Positions 44,314-54,220 of a stretch of DNA of 64,000 nt are shown in pieces. The notes under the pieces are model-generated. The model searched no databases. It was not told where the DNA came from and saw only the letters and a list, made by a program, of their open reading frames with translations. The DNA is from Streptomyces xanthii (GTDB lineage Bacteria > Actinomycetota > Actinomycetes > Streptomycetales > Streptomycetaceae), in contig NZ_CP061281.1 in assembly GCF_014621695.1 (NCBI RefSeq), forward strand, positions 6,200,001 to 6,264,000, given 5' to 3'. The translations under genes and the position numbers were made by a program. Within the stretch, counting starts at the first letter, position 1. Every line of letters starts with the position of its first letter.

Positions 44314-45162
44314 ATGTCCTCACAGACCCTCACCAAGTCACCGCCCCGGCGGGCCGAATCCGGCCCCGCGCTGCCCCGCATCGTCCCGCGGCGCCGCACC
44401 GGCCAGTGGCTCGCCGCCGCCCTCGTGCTCACCCTGCTCGGCCTCGCCGTGAACTCGGTGCTGCGCAACGAGGCCTTCCAATGGGGCGTCGTCGCCGACT
44501 ACTTCACCACCACGGCCGTGCTGCGCGGCCTCGGCCTCACCCTGTGGCTCACCGCCCTCGTGATGGCCCTCGGCTTCGCCCTCGGCACCCTGCTCGCCGT
44601 GCTGCGCCTGTCCGCCAACCCCGTGCTCCGCGCGGTCAGTTGGGGCTACGTGTGGCTGTTCCGCTCCATGCCGATCCTGGTCCAGCTGCTGTTCTGGTTC
44701 AACATCGGCGCCCTGTACCCGCACATCCTCGGCATCAGGACCGTCGACCTGTTCGGCCCGGTCACCGTCGCCGTCGTCGGACTGACCCTGCACGAGGCCG
44801 CGTACGCCGCCGAAGTCGTGCGCGGCGGCATCCTCTCCGTCGACCGCGGCCAGATCGAGGCCGCCCAGGCGCTGGGACTCGGCCGCGCCCGGCGCCTGCG
44901 CCGCATCGTGCTGCCGCAGGCGATGCGCTCCATCGTCCCGCCCGCCGGGAACATGCTGATCGGCACCCTCAAGGGCACCTCCATCGTCAGCGTCATCGCC
45001 GTGCAGGACCTGCTGTACTCCGTGCAGCTCGTCTACCACCGCACCTACCAGGTCATCCCGCTGCTCCTGGTCGCCACGCTCTGGTACGTCGTCGTCACCT
45101 CCCTGCTCAGCGTCGGCCAGTACTACGTCGAGCGGCACTACGCGCGCGGAGCCGGCCGATGA
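44314..45162 (+). CDS. Polar-amino-acid-type ABC permease 1
   Basis: 282 residues with about five TM helices, HisM/ArtQ class. The ATPase-contact EAA loop is IEAAQALGLGRARRLRRIVL followed by [25 protein letters not shown] and [19 protein letters not shown] are family segments. ATG 44314 is preferred over GTG 44284 (cggagc upstream). The stop overlaps the FAD protein gene by ATGA. First gene of an eight-gene run to 52903. Confidence 0.93.
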   Translation: MSSQTLTKSPPRRAESGPALPRIVPRRRTGQWLAAALVLTLLGLAVNSVLRNEAFQWGVVADYFTTTAVLRGLGLTLWLTALVMALGFALGTLLAVLRLSANPVLRAVSWGYVWLFRSMPILVQLLFWFNIGALYPHILGIRTVDLFGPVTVAVVGLTLHEAAYAAEVVRGGILSVDRGQIEAAQALGLGRARRLRRIVLPQAMRSIVPPAGNMLIGTLKGTSIVSVIAVQDLLYSVQLVYHRTYQVIPLLLVATLWYVVVTSLLSVGQYYVERHYARGAGR

Positions 45163-46949
45163 GCGCCGCGCGGCCGCCGCGCCACTCGCTCGTCGTCGTC
45201 GGCGCCGGGCCGCGGGGGACCGGTGTCCTGGAGCGGATCGCCGCCAACGCCCAGGAGAACGAAGGGCCCTGGCGGCTCGACATCCACCTCGTCGACCCGT
45301 ACCCGCCGGGCGGCGGCCGCATCTGGCGCCAGGACCAGTCCCCGCTGCTCTGGATGAACTCGCAGGCCCAGGACGTCACCATGTTCACCGACGACACCGT
45401 GGAGCTCGACGGGCCCGTGCTGCCCGGCCCCGCCCTGCACGCCTGGGCCGGACTCGACGGCCGCGCCTTCCCCGACCGCCGGCGTCAGGGCGGCTATCTG
45501 CGCTGGGTGTACGAGAAGGCCGTCGCCGCCCTGCCCGAGGGCGTCGTCGTCCACCACCACGCACGGCGCGCCCTGCGCCTGGCCGGCACCCGGCACGGCC
45601 GCCAGCAGGTGTGGCTGGAGGACCGGCCGCGCCCCCTGCTCGCCGACGCCGTCGTCCTCACCCAGGGTCACCTCGACGCCGAACTCGACGCGGAGCAGCG
45701 CGAGTTGAGCGCGTACGCGGCACGCCACGGGCTCGTCCACCTGCCGCCGGACTTCACCGCCGACTCCGACCTGAGCGCCCTCGCGCCCGGACAGGACGTC
45801 ATCGTGCGCGGCTTCGGGCTCGCCTTCGTCGACCTGATGGTGCTGCTCACCGAGGGGCGCGGCGGCCGCTTCGAGGGCGACCGCTACCTCCCCTCGGGCC
45901 GCGAACCGGTCCTGCACGTCGGCTCCCGGCGCGGCGTCCCGTACCACTCCAAGATCGGCTACGACTGGGACGACGCCCTGGGCGCGCGGCCGCCGCTGCC
46001 CCGCTTCCTCGGACCCGCGCAGATCGACGAACTCCTCGCCAGAGAGGGCGGGTTCGACTTCCGGCGCGACGCGTGGCCGCTCATCGACAAGGAGCTGGGC
46101 TTCGCGCACTACCACCGGCTGTTCACCGCGCACCCCGAGCGCACCGCCGTCGCCTGGACCGACTTCGAGGAGAAGTACGCCGCCGCCGACCCGCTCGGCG
46201 CCGAACTCCAGGCCCTCGTCGCCGCCTCCGTCCCCGACCCCGCCGACCGGCTCGACCTCACCGCCCTCGACCACCCCCTCGACGGCATCCGCCACCGCTC
46301 GCCCGAGGAACTCCAGGAGGCCCTGCGCGGCTACATCACCGCCGACCTGGAACGCCGGCACGACCCCGCGCACGACCAGGACCTCGCCGTCTTCCTCGGC
46401 CTGCTCTCCGTGTACGGACAGCTCGTCCGGCTCGGCGACCTCGGCCCCTGGTGGCACGGCTTCTTCAGCTACCTGGCCTCCGGGCCGCCCGGACCGCGCC
46501 TGCGCCAACTGCTCGCCCTGTCCCGCGCGGGCGTCGTCCGCTTCCTCGGCGCCGGCGTGCGGGTGAGCACGGAGGACGGCGTCTTCCGGGCCACCGGCGA
46601 CACCGTGCCCGGAGCCGTCGTCGAGGCCCGCGCCCTCGTCGAGGCCCGCCTCCCGCAGCCCACCCTCGCCCGCACCCGGGACCGCCTGCTGCGCGCACTG
46701 CACGCCGAGGGCGCCGCCGCCACACCCACCGGGCTGCTCGCCGTCGACCCCGCCGACGGCCGGATCCTGCACCGCGACGGCAGCGCCCACCCGCGCCGCT
46801 TCGCGCTCGGCCCGCACACGAACGCGCGCGGCGCCGGCGCCTTCACCCGGCCGCGCACCAACAGCCCCTCGTTCCGGCAGAACGACGCCACCGCGCGGGC
46901 CGTGCTCGACCTCCTGCGCGACCTGGACTGTCGCGCCGCCGCGGCCTGA
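45159..46949 (+). CDS. FAD/NAD(P)-binding protein (NAD_binding_9 type)
   Basis: 596 residues, soluble flavoprotein-like. The N-terminal FAD site is LVVVGAGPRGTGVLERIA (about residues 10-27), with LDIHLVDPYPPGGGRIW as the end of the nucleotide fold and LWMNSQAQDVTMFTDD next. The DVIVRGFGLAFVDLMVLL and GRGGRFEGDRYLPSGREP blocks are typical of the large FAD-NAD(P)-binding domain proteins. The catalytic reaction is unknown; an oxidation or reductant-supply role for the two monooxygenases downstream is my guess. Coupled to permease 1 by ATGA. Confidence 0.85.
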   Translation: MSAARPPRHSLVVVGAGPRGTGVLERIAANAQENEGPWRLDIHLVDPYPPGGGRIWRQDQSPLLWMNSQAQDVTMFTDDTVELDGPVLPGPALHAWAGLDGRAFPDRRRQGGYLRWVYEKAVAALPEGVVVHHHARRALRLAGTRHGRQQVWLEDRPRPLLADAVVLTQGHLDAELDAEQRELSAYAARHGLVHLPPDFTADSDLSALAPGQDVIVRGFGLAFVDLMVLLTEGRGGRFEGDRYLPSGREPVLHVGSRRGVPYHSKIGYDWDDALGARPPLPRFLGPAQIDELLAREGGFDFRRDAWPLIDKELGFAHYHRLFTAHPERTAVAWTDFEEKYAAADPLGAELQALVAASVPDPADRLDLTALDHPLDGIRHRSPEELQEALRGYITADLERRHDPAHDQDLAVFLGLLSVYGQLVRLGDLGPWWHGFFSYLASGPPGPRLRQLLALSRAGVVRFLGAGVRVSTEDGVFRATGDTVPGAVVEARALVEARLPQPTLARTRDRLLRALHAEGAAATPTGLLAVDPADGRILHRDGSAHPRRFALGPHTNARGAGAFTRPRTNSPSFRQNDATARAVLDLLRDLDCRAAAA

Positions 46950-46987
46950 TCCCCGTACGACCCCCGCCTCCTTTCCTTAGGACCCCC

Positions 46988-47896
46988 ATGTCTCTGACCA
47001 GCGATCCACCCCTCAAGACCTCCGCCGACACGGAGGTGAAGGCCGTCGAGGCGTCCGCCGCCGACGACCCGGGCCGGCTGAAGATCGTGCCCGTGCGGCA
47101 CCCCTGGCGCTGGGTCGCCATCGCCGTGACCGCCGTGCTGCTCGCCCAGTTCGTGCACGGGCTCGTCACCAACCCCGGCTGGGAATGGGAGGTGTTCGGC
47201 GAGTTCTTCACCGCCGACGTCGTCCTCAAGGCCGTCTGGACGACGCTCCAGCTCACCTTCTACGGCACGGCCCTCGGCTTCGCGCTCGGCATCGTGCTCG
47301 CCTTCATGCGCCTGTCGCGCAGCCGCTTCCTGCGGACCGTCGCGTTCGGCTACATCTGGGCCTTCCGCTCGATCCCGCTCATCGTGCAGCTGCTCTTCTG
47401 GTTCAACCTGGCCTACCTCTACAAGGAGCTGCAGTTCGGCATCCCCTTCGGGCCCGGATTCTTCTCCTTCGACACCATGGGGCTGGTCGGCGCGATGAGC
47501 GCCGCCGTCCTCGGCCTCGCCCTGCACCAGGCCGCGTACGCCGCCGAGATCGTGCGCGGCGGAGTGCTCGCCGTAGACGGCGGCCAGCTGGAGGCCGCGG
47601 CCGCGCTCGGCATCCCGCGCCTGCGGCAGATCCGCCGCATCGTGCTGCCGCAGGCCATGCGCTCGATCCTGCCCAACGCCGCCAACGAGGTCATCTCCCT
47701 CTTCAAGGGCACCTCGATCGTCTCCGTCATGGCGATCGGCGAACTCTTCTACCAGGTGCAGGTCATCTACGGCCGCAACGGGCGCGTCGTCCCCCTGCTC
47801 ATGGTCGCCACCGCCTGGTACATCCTCCTGACCAGCGCGCTCTCCGTACTCCAGCACTACGTCGAACGTCACTACGCGAAAGGCACCACCCGATGA
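46988..47896 (+). CDS. Polar-amino-acid-type ABC permease 2
   Basis: 302 residues, related to permease 1 (EAA loop [20 protein letters not shown]). It has a longer polar N-terminus before TM1 and about five TM helices ([38 protein letters not shown]). [19 protein letters not shown] aligns with the matching segment of permease 1, so the two can form a heterodimer. ttagga lies before ATG 46988. The stop overlaps the ATPase gene by ATGA. Confidence 0.93.
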   Translation: MSLTSDPPLKTSADTEVKAVEASAADDPGRLKIVPVRHPWRWVAIAVTAVLLAQFVHGLVTNPGWEWEVFGEFFTADVVLKAVWTTLQLTFYGTALGFALGIVLAFMRLSRSRFLRTVAFGYIWAFRSIPLIVQLLFWFNLAYLYKELQFGIPFGPGFFSFDTMGLVGAMSAAVLGLALHQAAYAAEIVRGGVLAVDGGQLEAAAALGIPRLRQIRRIVLPQAMRSILPNAANEVISLFKGTSIVSVMAIGELFYQVQVIYGRNGRVVPLLMVATAWYILLTSALSVLQHYVERHYAKGTTR

Positions 47897-48681
47897 GCGC
47901 CGCCACGCCGACCCCTGCAGCCGCCCCCATGGTCGACATCAAGTCCGTGCACAAGAGCTTCGGCCCGCTGGAGGTGCTGCGCGGCATCGACCTCCAGGTC
48001 CGCACCGGCGAGGTCACCGTCGTCCTCGGCCCGTCCGGCTCCGGCAAGTCGACGCTGCTGCGCACCATCAACCACCTGGAGAAGGTCGACAGCGGCTGGA
48101 TCAGCGTCGACGGAGCCCTCGTCGGCTACCGCAGGTCCGGCGACAAGCTGTACGAGCTGCGCGAGCGCGAGGTCCTCAAGCAGCGCACCCACATCGGCTT
48201 CGTCTTCCAGAACTTCAACCTGTTCCCGCACCTGACCGTCCTGGAGAACGTCATCGAGGCGCCGGTCTCCGCCCTGAAGCGGCCCCGCGCCGAGACCCTC
48301 GAGTCCGCCCGCCGGCTGCTCGACCGGGTCGGGCTCGGCGACAAGGCGGACGCCTACCCCCGCCAGCTCTCCGGCGGCCAGCAGCAGCGCGTCGCCATCG
48401 CCCGCGCCCTCGCCCTGGAACCCAAGCTGCTCCTGTTCGACGAGCCGACCTCCGCGCTCGACCCCGAACTCGTCGGCGAGGTCCTCGACGTCATCAAGGA
48501 CCTCGCCCACCAGGGCACCACGATGATCGTCGTGACGCACGAGATCGGCTTCGCCCGCGAGGTCGCGGACACCGTCGTCTTCATGGACGAGGGCCGCATC
48601 GTCGAGCAGGGCGCCCCCGCCGAGGTCCTGGACGCGCCCCGCGAGGACCGCACCAAGGCCTTCCTGTCGAAGGTCCTCTGA
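47893..48681 (+). CDS. Polar-amino-acid-type ABC ATPase
   Basis: 262 residues, canonical: Walker [14 protein letters not shown]-loop [13 protein letters not shown], signature [15 protein letters not shown], Walker [14 protein letters not shown] and H-loop VVTHEIGF. All catalytic residues are intact, unlike the LivF-like ATPase at 23.5 kb. The only ATPase in the locus, so it must serve the permease pair. ATGA overlap with permease 2. Confidence 0.96.
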   Translation: MSAATPTPAAAPMVDIKSVHKSFGPLEVLRGIDLQVRTGEVTVVLGPSGSGKSTLLRTINHLEKVDSGWISVDGALVGYRRSGDKLYELREREVLKQRTHIGFVFQNFNLFPHLTVLENVIEAPVSALKRPRAETLESARRLLDRVGLGDKADAYPRQLSGGQQQRVAIARALALEPKLLLFDEPTSALDPELVGEVLDVIKDLAHQGTTMIVVTHEIGFAREVADTVVFMDEGRIVEQGAPAEVLDAPREDRTKAFLSKVL

Positions 48682-48725
48682 ACTCCCCTTCCTTTCCGAT
48701 CGCTTCACCGCTGAGGAGAACTCCC

Positions 48726-49706
48726 GTGCTGAACCGCCGTGCCCTCGTCGCCTCCTTCGCCGCCCTCGCCGCGGCGCCCCTGCTCGCCGCCTGCGGAGGT
48801 GACAGCGACGCCGCCACCCGCACGGGCGGAGCGGGCGCCGCGGGCGCCAAGAAGGTCGGGAACGTCAACATCGGCCCCGACCAGAACCGAATCCGCGGCA
48901 AGAAGGTCGACGCCATCGCCGCGCTGCTCCCCGAGTCCGTGCGCAGGCGCGGCACGCTCCGGCTCGGCGGCAGCGCCGACGCCTCGCCACCGCTCGGCTT
49001 CTTCGCCACCGACGACAAGACCCGGATCGGCTCCGAGATCGACCTCGCCACCCTCGTCGCCGACACGCTCGGCCTCAAGCTCCAGCCCGAACAGGTCAGT
49101 TGGGAGAACCTCTTCGTCGGCCTCGACAGCGGAAAGTTCGACGCCGTCTTCTCCAACGTCACGGTCACCGAGGAGCGCAAGGAGAAGTACGACTTCGCCA
49201 CCTACCGGCTCGACAACATCGCCTTCGAGGCCAAGAAGGGCACCGACTGGCGGGTCGAGGGCCCCAAGGACGTGGCGGGGAAGACCATCGCCGTCTCCTC
49301 CGGGACCAACCAGGAGAAGATCCTCGTCGACTGGAGCGAGCAGAACGAGAAGGCCGGCCGCAAGCCCGTCGCCATCAAGTACTTCCAGAAGGACACCGAC
49401 TACTACCTGGCGCTCCAGTCCGGACGCATCGACGCCTACCTCGGCCCGAGCCCCGCCTCCGCCTACCACGTCGCCTCCGCGGGCCAGTCGCAGATCATCG
49501 GCACCATCTCCGGCGGCGGCGACCTCGTCCAGGGCAAGATCGCCGCGACCACGAAGAAGGACAGCGGCCTCGTCGACGCGTACGCCGCCGCGCTCGACCA
49601 CGTGATCGAGAACGGCTCCTACGCGCGTGTGCTCAAGCGCTGGGGTCTGTCGAGCGAGGCGGTGCCGAAGTCCGAGATCAACCCGCCGGGCCTGCCCAAG
49701 CCGTGA
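48726..49706 (+). CDS. Polar-amino-acid-type ABC substrate-binding lipoprotein, second copy
   Basis: 326 residues, family-3 binding protein. Lipoprotein signal with lipobox LAAC (about 19-22) after SFAALAAAPL; a long disordered stretch follows, then RGTLRLGGSADASPPLGFFA, FSNVTVTEERKEKYDFATY and VIENGSYARVLKRWGLSSEA. It differs clearly from the divergent copy at 42.9 kb, so they probably recognise different ligands. GTG 48726 has a good ggaga site. Confidence 0.93.
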   Translation: MLNRRALVASFAALAAAPLLAACGGDSDAATRTGGAGAAGAKKVGNVNIGPDQNRIRGKKVDAIAALLPESVRRRGTLRLGGSADASPPLGFFATDDKTRIGSEIDLATLVADTLGLKLQPEQVSWENLFVGLDSGKFDAVFSNVTVTEERKEKYDFATYRLDNIAFEAKKGTDWRVEGPKDVAGKTIAVSSGTNQEKILVDWSEQNEKAGRKPVAIKYFQKDTDYYLALQSGRIDAYLGPSPASAYHVASAGQSQIIGTISGGGDLVQGKIAATTKKDSGLVDAYAAALDHVIENGSYARVLKRWGLSSEAVPKSEINPPGLPKP

Positions 49707-49746
49707 CCGCCCCCGCCACCGGTTCTCCCAGAGAGGTCCGCCACCC

Positions 49747-50826
49747 ATGACCACCCGTCCCGCCGGACGCCGGTCGCTGCACCTCGCCGCGGCCGTCGAC
49801 CTCCCGGACACCTACGAGGCCGAGCCGTACGAGCGCGCGGTCCGGCTCGCCGAGCACGGCGCGCTCGACTTCGTGACGCTGCACGACTCGTTCGCCGCAC
49901 CGGGCCCCGACGGACTCGCCGTCCTGTCCCGGCTCGCGCCCCGCACCACCCGGATCGGACTCGTGCCGACCGTCACCACCACCCACACCGAGCCGTTCCA
50001 CGTGCAGGCCGCGGTCGCCACCCTCGACTGGGTGAGCCGCGGCCGGGCCGGCTGGCGGCCCGACGTCTCCACCGGCGCCGCCGAGGCCCGGCTCTTCGGA
50101 CGCCGGGACCCGGCCGACCCCGCCGCCCTGTGGGAGGAGGCCGGCGACGTCGTCGACGCGGCCCGCAAGCTGTGGGACAGCTGGGAGGACGACGCCGAGA
50201 TCCGGGACGTCGCCACCGGCCGCTTCGTCGACCGCGACAGGCTCCACCACGTCGACCACGAGGGACCGACCTTCTCCGTGCGCGGCCCGTCCATCGTGCC
50301 GCGCCCGCCGCAGGGCCACCCCGTGGTCGTCGTCGACGCCGGCTCGCCCCACGCCGCCGAGGCCGCCGCCCGGCACGCCGACGTCGCGCTCGTCGCCGAG
50401 GCCGAACCGGACCGGCTCGCCGCCGCCCGGACCGCGCTGCGCCGCCGCGCCGCCGAACTCGGGCGCGACCCCGACGCCCTGCGGGTCCTCGCGGCGCTGC
50501 GCATCGACCTCAGTGCGGGGGAGCGCGCCGCGCGGCCCGGCCACGGCGGCGGCCCGCTGCCCACCGAGGACGGCCCGCTGTACCGCGGCGGGCCCGTCGA
50601 CCTCGCCGACCTCATCGCCGACCGGCACCGGGACGGCGCCGCCGACGGCTTCCACCTCACGCCGCTCGACCCGCGCCGCGACCTGGAACGCCTCGTCAAC
50701 GCAACGGTGCCGCTGCTCCAGCACCGAGGCCTGTTCCGCACCTTCTATCCGGGCAGCACCCTGCGCGAACACCTGGGGCTCGCCCGGCCCGTCAACCAGT
50801 ACGCCACCGCGGGGGAGCGGCGATGA
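49747..50826 (+). CDS. Luciferase-like flavin monooxygenase (LLM class) 1
   Basis: 359 residues, flavin-dependent TIM-barrel monooxygenase family. AVRLAEHGALDFVTLHDSFA, AVATLDWVSRGRAGW and HVDHEGPTFSVRGPS are family blocks; STGAAEARLFGR replaces the longer insertion of the NtaA/SnaA branch. It needs reduced FMN from a reductase not visible here. ATG 49747 after gagaggt. Overlap with the second LLM gene by ATGA suggests a stepwise or joint oxidation. Confidence 0.9.
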   Translation: MTTRPAGRRSLHLAAAVDLPDTYEAEPYERAVRLAEHGALDFVTLHDSFAAPGPDGLAVLSRLAPRTTRIGLVPTVTTTHTEPFHVQAAVATLDWVSRGRAGWRPDVSTGAAEARLFGRRDPADPAALWEEAGDVVDAARKLWDSWEDDAEIRDVATGRFVDRDRLHHVDHEGPTFSVRGPSIVPRPPQGHPVVVVDAGSPHAAEAAARHADVALVAEAEPDRLAAARTALRRRAAELGRDPDALRVLAALRIDLSAGERAARPGHGGGPLPTEDGPLYRGGPVDLADLIADRHRDGAADGFHLTPLDPRRDLERLVNATVPLLQHRGLFRTFYPGSTLREHLGLARPVNQYATAGERR

Positions 50827-52145
50827 CATCCACCTCGTCTGATGAGACGCCCCGGCAGGTGCACCTCGCCGCGCACTTCCCGGGCGTCAACAACACCACC
50901 GTCTGGGCCGACCCCCGGTCGCGCTCCCAGATCGACTTCACGTCCTTCGAGCACCTGGCCCGCACCGCCGAACGCGGCCTGTTCGACTTCTTCTTCCTCG
51001 CGGAGGGGCTGCGGCTGCGCGAGCACAAGGGCCGCATCCACGACCTCGACGTCGTCGGCCGCCCCGAGTCGATCACCGTCCTGAACGCCCTCGCGGCCGT
51101 CACGGACCGGCTCGGGCTCGCCGCCACGGTCAACGCCACCTTCAACGAGCCGTACGAGACCGCGCGCCGCTTCGCCACCCTGGACCACCTGAGCCGGGGC
51201 CGCGCCGCGTGGAACGTGGTGACCTCCTCCGACGCGTTCACCGGGGAGAACTTCCGGCGCGGCGGCTTCCTCGACCGCGCGGACCGGTACACCCGGGCCG
51301 CCGAGTTCGTGGACGTGGCCCGGCAGGTGTGGGACGCCGGCGCCGAGCGCGCGTTTCGCCACGCGGGACAGCACTTCACCGTCGAGGGCGACCTCGGGCC
51401 GGCGCGCCCGCCGCAGGGACACCCGGTCGTGATCCAGGCCGGCGACTCCGACGAGGGCCGCGAGTTCGCCGCGTCCGCCGCCGACGTCATCTTCACGCGC
51501 CACGGGACGCTGGAGGCGGGCCGCGCCTTCTCCGCCGACGTGAAGGGCCGCCTCGCCCGCTACGGACGTGCCCAGGGCGACCTCAAGATCATGCCGGGCG
51601 TCACCTTCGTGCTCGGCGACACCGCGGAGGAGGCCCAGGAGAAGGCCGCCGAGATCCGCCGGCAGCAGGTCTCCCCGCAGAACGCGCTCCTCACCCTCGA
51701 ACAGGTCTGGGGCGTCGACCTCTCCGCGTACGACCCGGACGGACCGCTGCCCGACATCGACCCGGTGCCCGGCACCGGGCTCTCCCAGGGGCGCACCCAC
51801 CGCGGCGACGTGTTCGAACTGGCCGAGAAGTGGCGGGCGCTCTCCCGCGACAAGGGCCTGTCCATCCGGCAGACCGTCATCGAGACCACGCGCCGTCAGT
51901 CCTTCATCGGCACCCCGGCCGCGGTCGCCGCCGAGATCGACACCTTCGTGCAGGCCGGGGCCGCCGACGGCTTCATCCTCGTCCCGCACCTCACCCCGGG
52001 CGGCCTCGACGAGTTCGTCGACCAGGTCGTCCCCCTCCTCCAGGAGCGCGGCGTCTTCCGCACGGAATACACCGGCACGACCCTGCGCTCCCACCTCGGG
52101 CTGCCCGTCCCGGCACCGTGCCACGAAAGGATCCCCACCGCATGA
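50823..52145 (+). CDS. NtaA/SnaA/DszA-type FMN-dependent monooxygenase 2
   Basis: 440 residues, closest by pattern to the nitrilotriacetate/dibenzothiophene-sulfone/SnaA branch, which oxidises C-S or C-N bonded substrates with FMNH2 and O2. Diagnostic segments: HFPGVNNTTVWADPRSRSQ, ARTAERGLFDFFFLAEGLR, TLDHLSRGRAAWNVVTS, GYRRGGF-like NFRRGGFLDRADRY and PVVIQAGDSDEGREFAA. The substrate is unknown, but a sulfur- or nitrogen-containing molecule imported by the neighbouring ABC system is the obvious candidate. Overlaps both neighbours by ATGA. Confidence 0.92.
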   Translation: MTSTSSDETPRQVHLAAHFPGVNNTTVWADPRSRSQIDFTSFEHLARTAERGLFDFFFLAEGLRLREHKGRIHDLDVVGRPESITVLNALAAVTDRLGLAATVNATFNEPYETARRFATLDHLSRGRAAWNVVTSSDAFTGENFRRGGFLDRADRYTRAAEFVDVARQVWDAGAERAFRHAGQHFTVEGDLGPARPPQGHPVVIQAGDSDEGREFAASAADVIFTRHGTLEAGRAFSADVKGRLARYGRAQGDLKIMPGVTFVLGDTAEEAQEKAAEIRRQQVSPQNALLTLEQVWGVDLSAYDPDGPLPDIDPVPGTGLSQGRTHRGDVFELAEKWRALSRDKGLSIRQTVIETTRRQSFIGTPAAVAAEIDTFVQAGAADGFILVPHLTPGGLDEFVDQVVPLLQERGVFRTEYTGTTLRSHLGLPVPAPCHERIPTA

Positions 52146-52903
52146 CCGACGCCGCCGACCTCCGGAAGCAGTGGCACGAGGAGCGCACCGCCGCCGTCCG
52201 TGCCCCGCACGGCCCGCTCGCCCTCGCCGGCACCCACTGGCTCGCCGACCATCCGGAAGGGCAACTTCCGGCCATCCCCGGGCGGTGGCGCGCCGACGGC
52301 GACGCCGTCGTCCTCACCGCGGGCCCGGGCGACGGATACGCGACGACGGGCGAGCTCAGACTGGCCGCCGACACCACCGTGCCGCTCGGCGAGCGCCGGC
52401 TCGTCGTCATCGTCCGTGAAGGCCTGTGGGCGGTACGGGACTTCGACCCCGCCGCCCCCACCCGCACCGCCTTCACCGGGATCGACATCGCGCCCCACGA
52501 CCCGCGCTGGACCCTCCCCGCACAGTTCACGCCGTACGACGAGGCCCGCGAGATCCGGGTCGGGAACGCGGACGGAGTGGAGCGCGGGCTCGGGCTCGCC
52601 GGGGAGCTGTCCTTCACGCTCGACGGCAGCCGTCACACCCTGCGCGTGACGGGGCTGCCCGACGGCCGGCTCTGGGCCGTGTTCGCCGACGCCACCAGCG
52701 GGAAGAGCACGTACCGCTTCCGCTTCCTGTACGCGGACGCCCCCGGCGCCGAAGGCCGCACGACCGTCGATCTGAACCGCGCCGTGCTGCCCAACTGCGC
52801 CTTGGCCGACCACTTCGTCTGCCCCTTCCCGCCCCCGGGCAACACCCTGCCGGTGGCCGTCGACGCGGGCGAACGGAACCTGACCGCACCCCTCGCCGTC
52901 TGA
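52142..52903 (+). CDS. DUF1684 family protein
   Basis: 253 residues, function unknown. The hallmark of the family is in the C-terminal half: DLNRAVLPNCALADHFVCPF followed by PPPGNTLPVAVDAGE. Near the start, LAGTHWLADHPEGQLP also fits. No signal peptide. It closes the operon, coupled by ATGA to monooxygenase 2, so it may process or handle the oxidation product. Confidence 0.9.
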   Translation: MTDAADLRKQWHEERTAAVRAPHGPLALAGTHWLADHPEGQLPAIPGRWRADGDAVVLTAGPGDGYATTGELRLAADTTVPLGERRLVVIVREGLWAVRDFDPAAPTRTAFTGIDIAPHDPRWTLPAQFTPYDEAREIRVGNADGVERGLGLAGELSFTLDGSRHTLRVTGLPDGRLWAVFADATSGKSTYRFRFLYADAPGAEGRTTVDLNRAVLPNCALADHFVCPFPPPGNTLPVAVDAGERNLTAPLAV

Positions 52904-52916
52904 CAGGGCGAGCCGG

Positions 52917-52943
52917 GCCCCGGCGGCGTGAAGCCGTCGGGGC
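52917..52943 (+). terminator. Terminator of the uptake/monooxygenase operon
   Basis: 11-bp stem gccccggcggc / gccgtcggggc (one G-T pair) with a 5-nt loop, 14 bp after the DUF1684 stop. The 200 bp from here to the protease gene show nothing else I recognise. Confidence 0.7.
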
Positions 52944-53144
52944 ATGCCGTCGTGCTTGCGGAGAACCGGTGGAAGGCCGAAAGGCACCCTTGTGCCGGGT
53001 AGTTGAGAACCCGAATACTCCCGATCAGCGCTTGTCAGGGTCACGTCGCGTTCGGAATCCGGACCGCGGGCCGGGGTCCTGGCTGCGCCTCACCGGGCCC
53101 CGACCCCACGCGGGCCCCCGACTTCCCTACGGGAGGAACGACCA

Positions 53145-54050
53145 GTGAGGATCAAGCGCACCACCCCCCTCAGCGGCACGGCGAGACGGACCCGGCTGAT
53201 CGCCGCGGGCACCGGGCTGCTGGCCGCTGCGGCGTTCGCCGTACCCAGCGCGCACGCCGCCGAGACCCCGCAGACCTTCACGGCCGCCGAACTCGCGCAG
53301 ACCACCGACGCGGTGCGGGGCGCCGATGTCGCCGGTACCGCGTGGGCCGTCGACGCGAAGACCAAGCAGGTCGTCGTGACCGTCGACAGCACGGTCTCGC
53401 AGGCGGAGATCAACAAGATCCGTCAGGAGGCCGGCGCCAACGCGGGCGCGCTCAAGATCGAGCGCACACCGGGCACCTTCAAGAAGCTGATCTCCGGCGG
53501 CGACGCCATCTACGCGAGCAGCTGGCGGTGCTCGCTCGGCTTCAACGTCCAGGACAGCAGCGGCAACTACTACTTCCTGACCGCCGGTCACTGCACCGAC
53601 GGCGCGGGCACCTGGTGGTCGAACTCGTCGCACTCGACGACCCTCGGCTCCACCGCCGGGTCCAGCTTCCCGGGCAACGACTACGGCATCGTGCGCTACA
53701 CGAACAGCTCCGTGACCAAGTCCGGCACCGTCGGCAGCCAGGACATCACGAGTGCCGCCACGCCGTCCGTGGGCACCACGGTCTACCGGCGCGGCTCCAC
53801 CACCGGCACGCACAGCGGCCGGGTCACCGCCCTCAACGCCACCGTGAACTACGGCGGCGGCGACATCGTCTCCGGCCTCATCCAGACCACGGTCTGCGCC
53901 GAGCCCGGTGACTCCGGCGGTCCGCTCTACGGTGGCACCAAGGCGTACGGGCTGACCTCCGGCGGCAGCGGCAACTGCTCCTCCGGCGGTACGACGTTCT
54001 TCCAGCCGGTCACGGAGGCGCTCAGCGCGTACGGGGTGCACGTGTACTGA
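53145..54050 (+). CDS. Secreted S1 serine protease, streptogrisin A/B-like
   Basis: 301 residues, extracellular alpha-lytic-type endopeptidase made as a pre-pro-protein. Signal peptide to about 39 ([20 protein letters not shown]), pro-domain about 40-118, mature start near [20 protein letters not shown]. Catalytic triad: His in [11 protein letters not shown], Asp in GNDYGIVRY, Ser in [12 protein letters not shown], with the usual two disulfides. GTG 53145 has a strong gggaggaac site. Paired in tandem with another family member, so the two likely share a secretion or development programme. Confidence 0.95.
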   Translation: MRIKRTTPLSGTARRTRLIAAGTGLLAAAAFAVPSAHAAETPQTFTAAELAQTTDAVRGADVAGTAWAVDAKTKQVVVTVDSTVSQAEINKIRQEAGANAGALKIERTPGTFKKLISGGDAIYASSWRCSLGFNVQDSSGNYYFLTAGHCTDGAGTWWSNSSHSTTLGSTAGSSFPGNDYGIVRYTNSSVTKSGTVGSQDITSAATPSVGTTVYRRGSTTGTHSGRVTALNATVNYGGGDIVSGLIQTTVCAEPGDSGGPLYGGTKAYGLTSGGSGNCSSGGTTFFQPVTEALSAYGVHVY

Positions 54051-54101
54051 CCTGACTCCGGTTCAGGTGCGTCTTGTGCGTAGCAGCAGCCAGTAGTGGG
54101 G

Positions 54102-54133
54102 AGCCCCCGTCCGGCGTTCGCCGGGCGGGGGCT
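54102..54133 (+). terminator. Terminator after first protease gene
   Basis: 15-bp stem agcccccgtccggcg / cgccgggcgggggct with one G-T pair around ttcg-type loop sequence, 50 bp after the stop, followed by tctcg. Confidence 0.7.
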
Positions 54134-54187
54134 TCTCGTGTCCGCCTGCCCGCCGTCGGGAGATCGGTCGTGTGCGGCCGCGCGCCC

Positions 54188-54220
54188 GGTGGGGCTTCTC
54201 GCGCAGTTCCCCGCGCCCCT
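54188..54220. repeat. Copy of one arm of the dispersed palindromic repeat
   Basis: ggtggggcttctcgcgcagt continues into tccccgcgcccct; 20 bases of its core (gcgcagttccccgcgcccct) are identical to the arm at 4196-4231. There is no second arm within 200 bp, but a shorter ggggcttctcgcgc unit follows directly. Confidence 0.8.

Noticed and set aside
43813..52903. Antibiotic biosynthetic cluster (because of LLM monooxygenases and an FAD protein)
   Set aside because: No synthase, carrier protein or pathway regulator is present, and a full amino-acid-type importer dominates. Uptake plus catabolism fits better.
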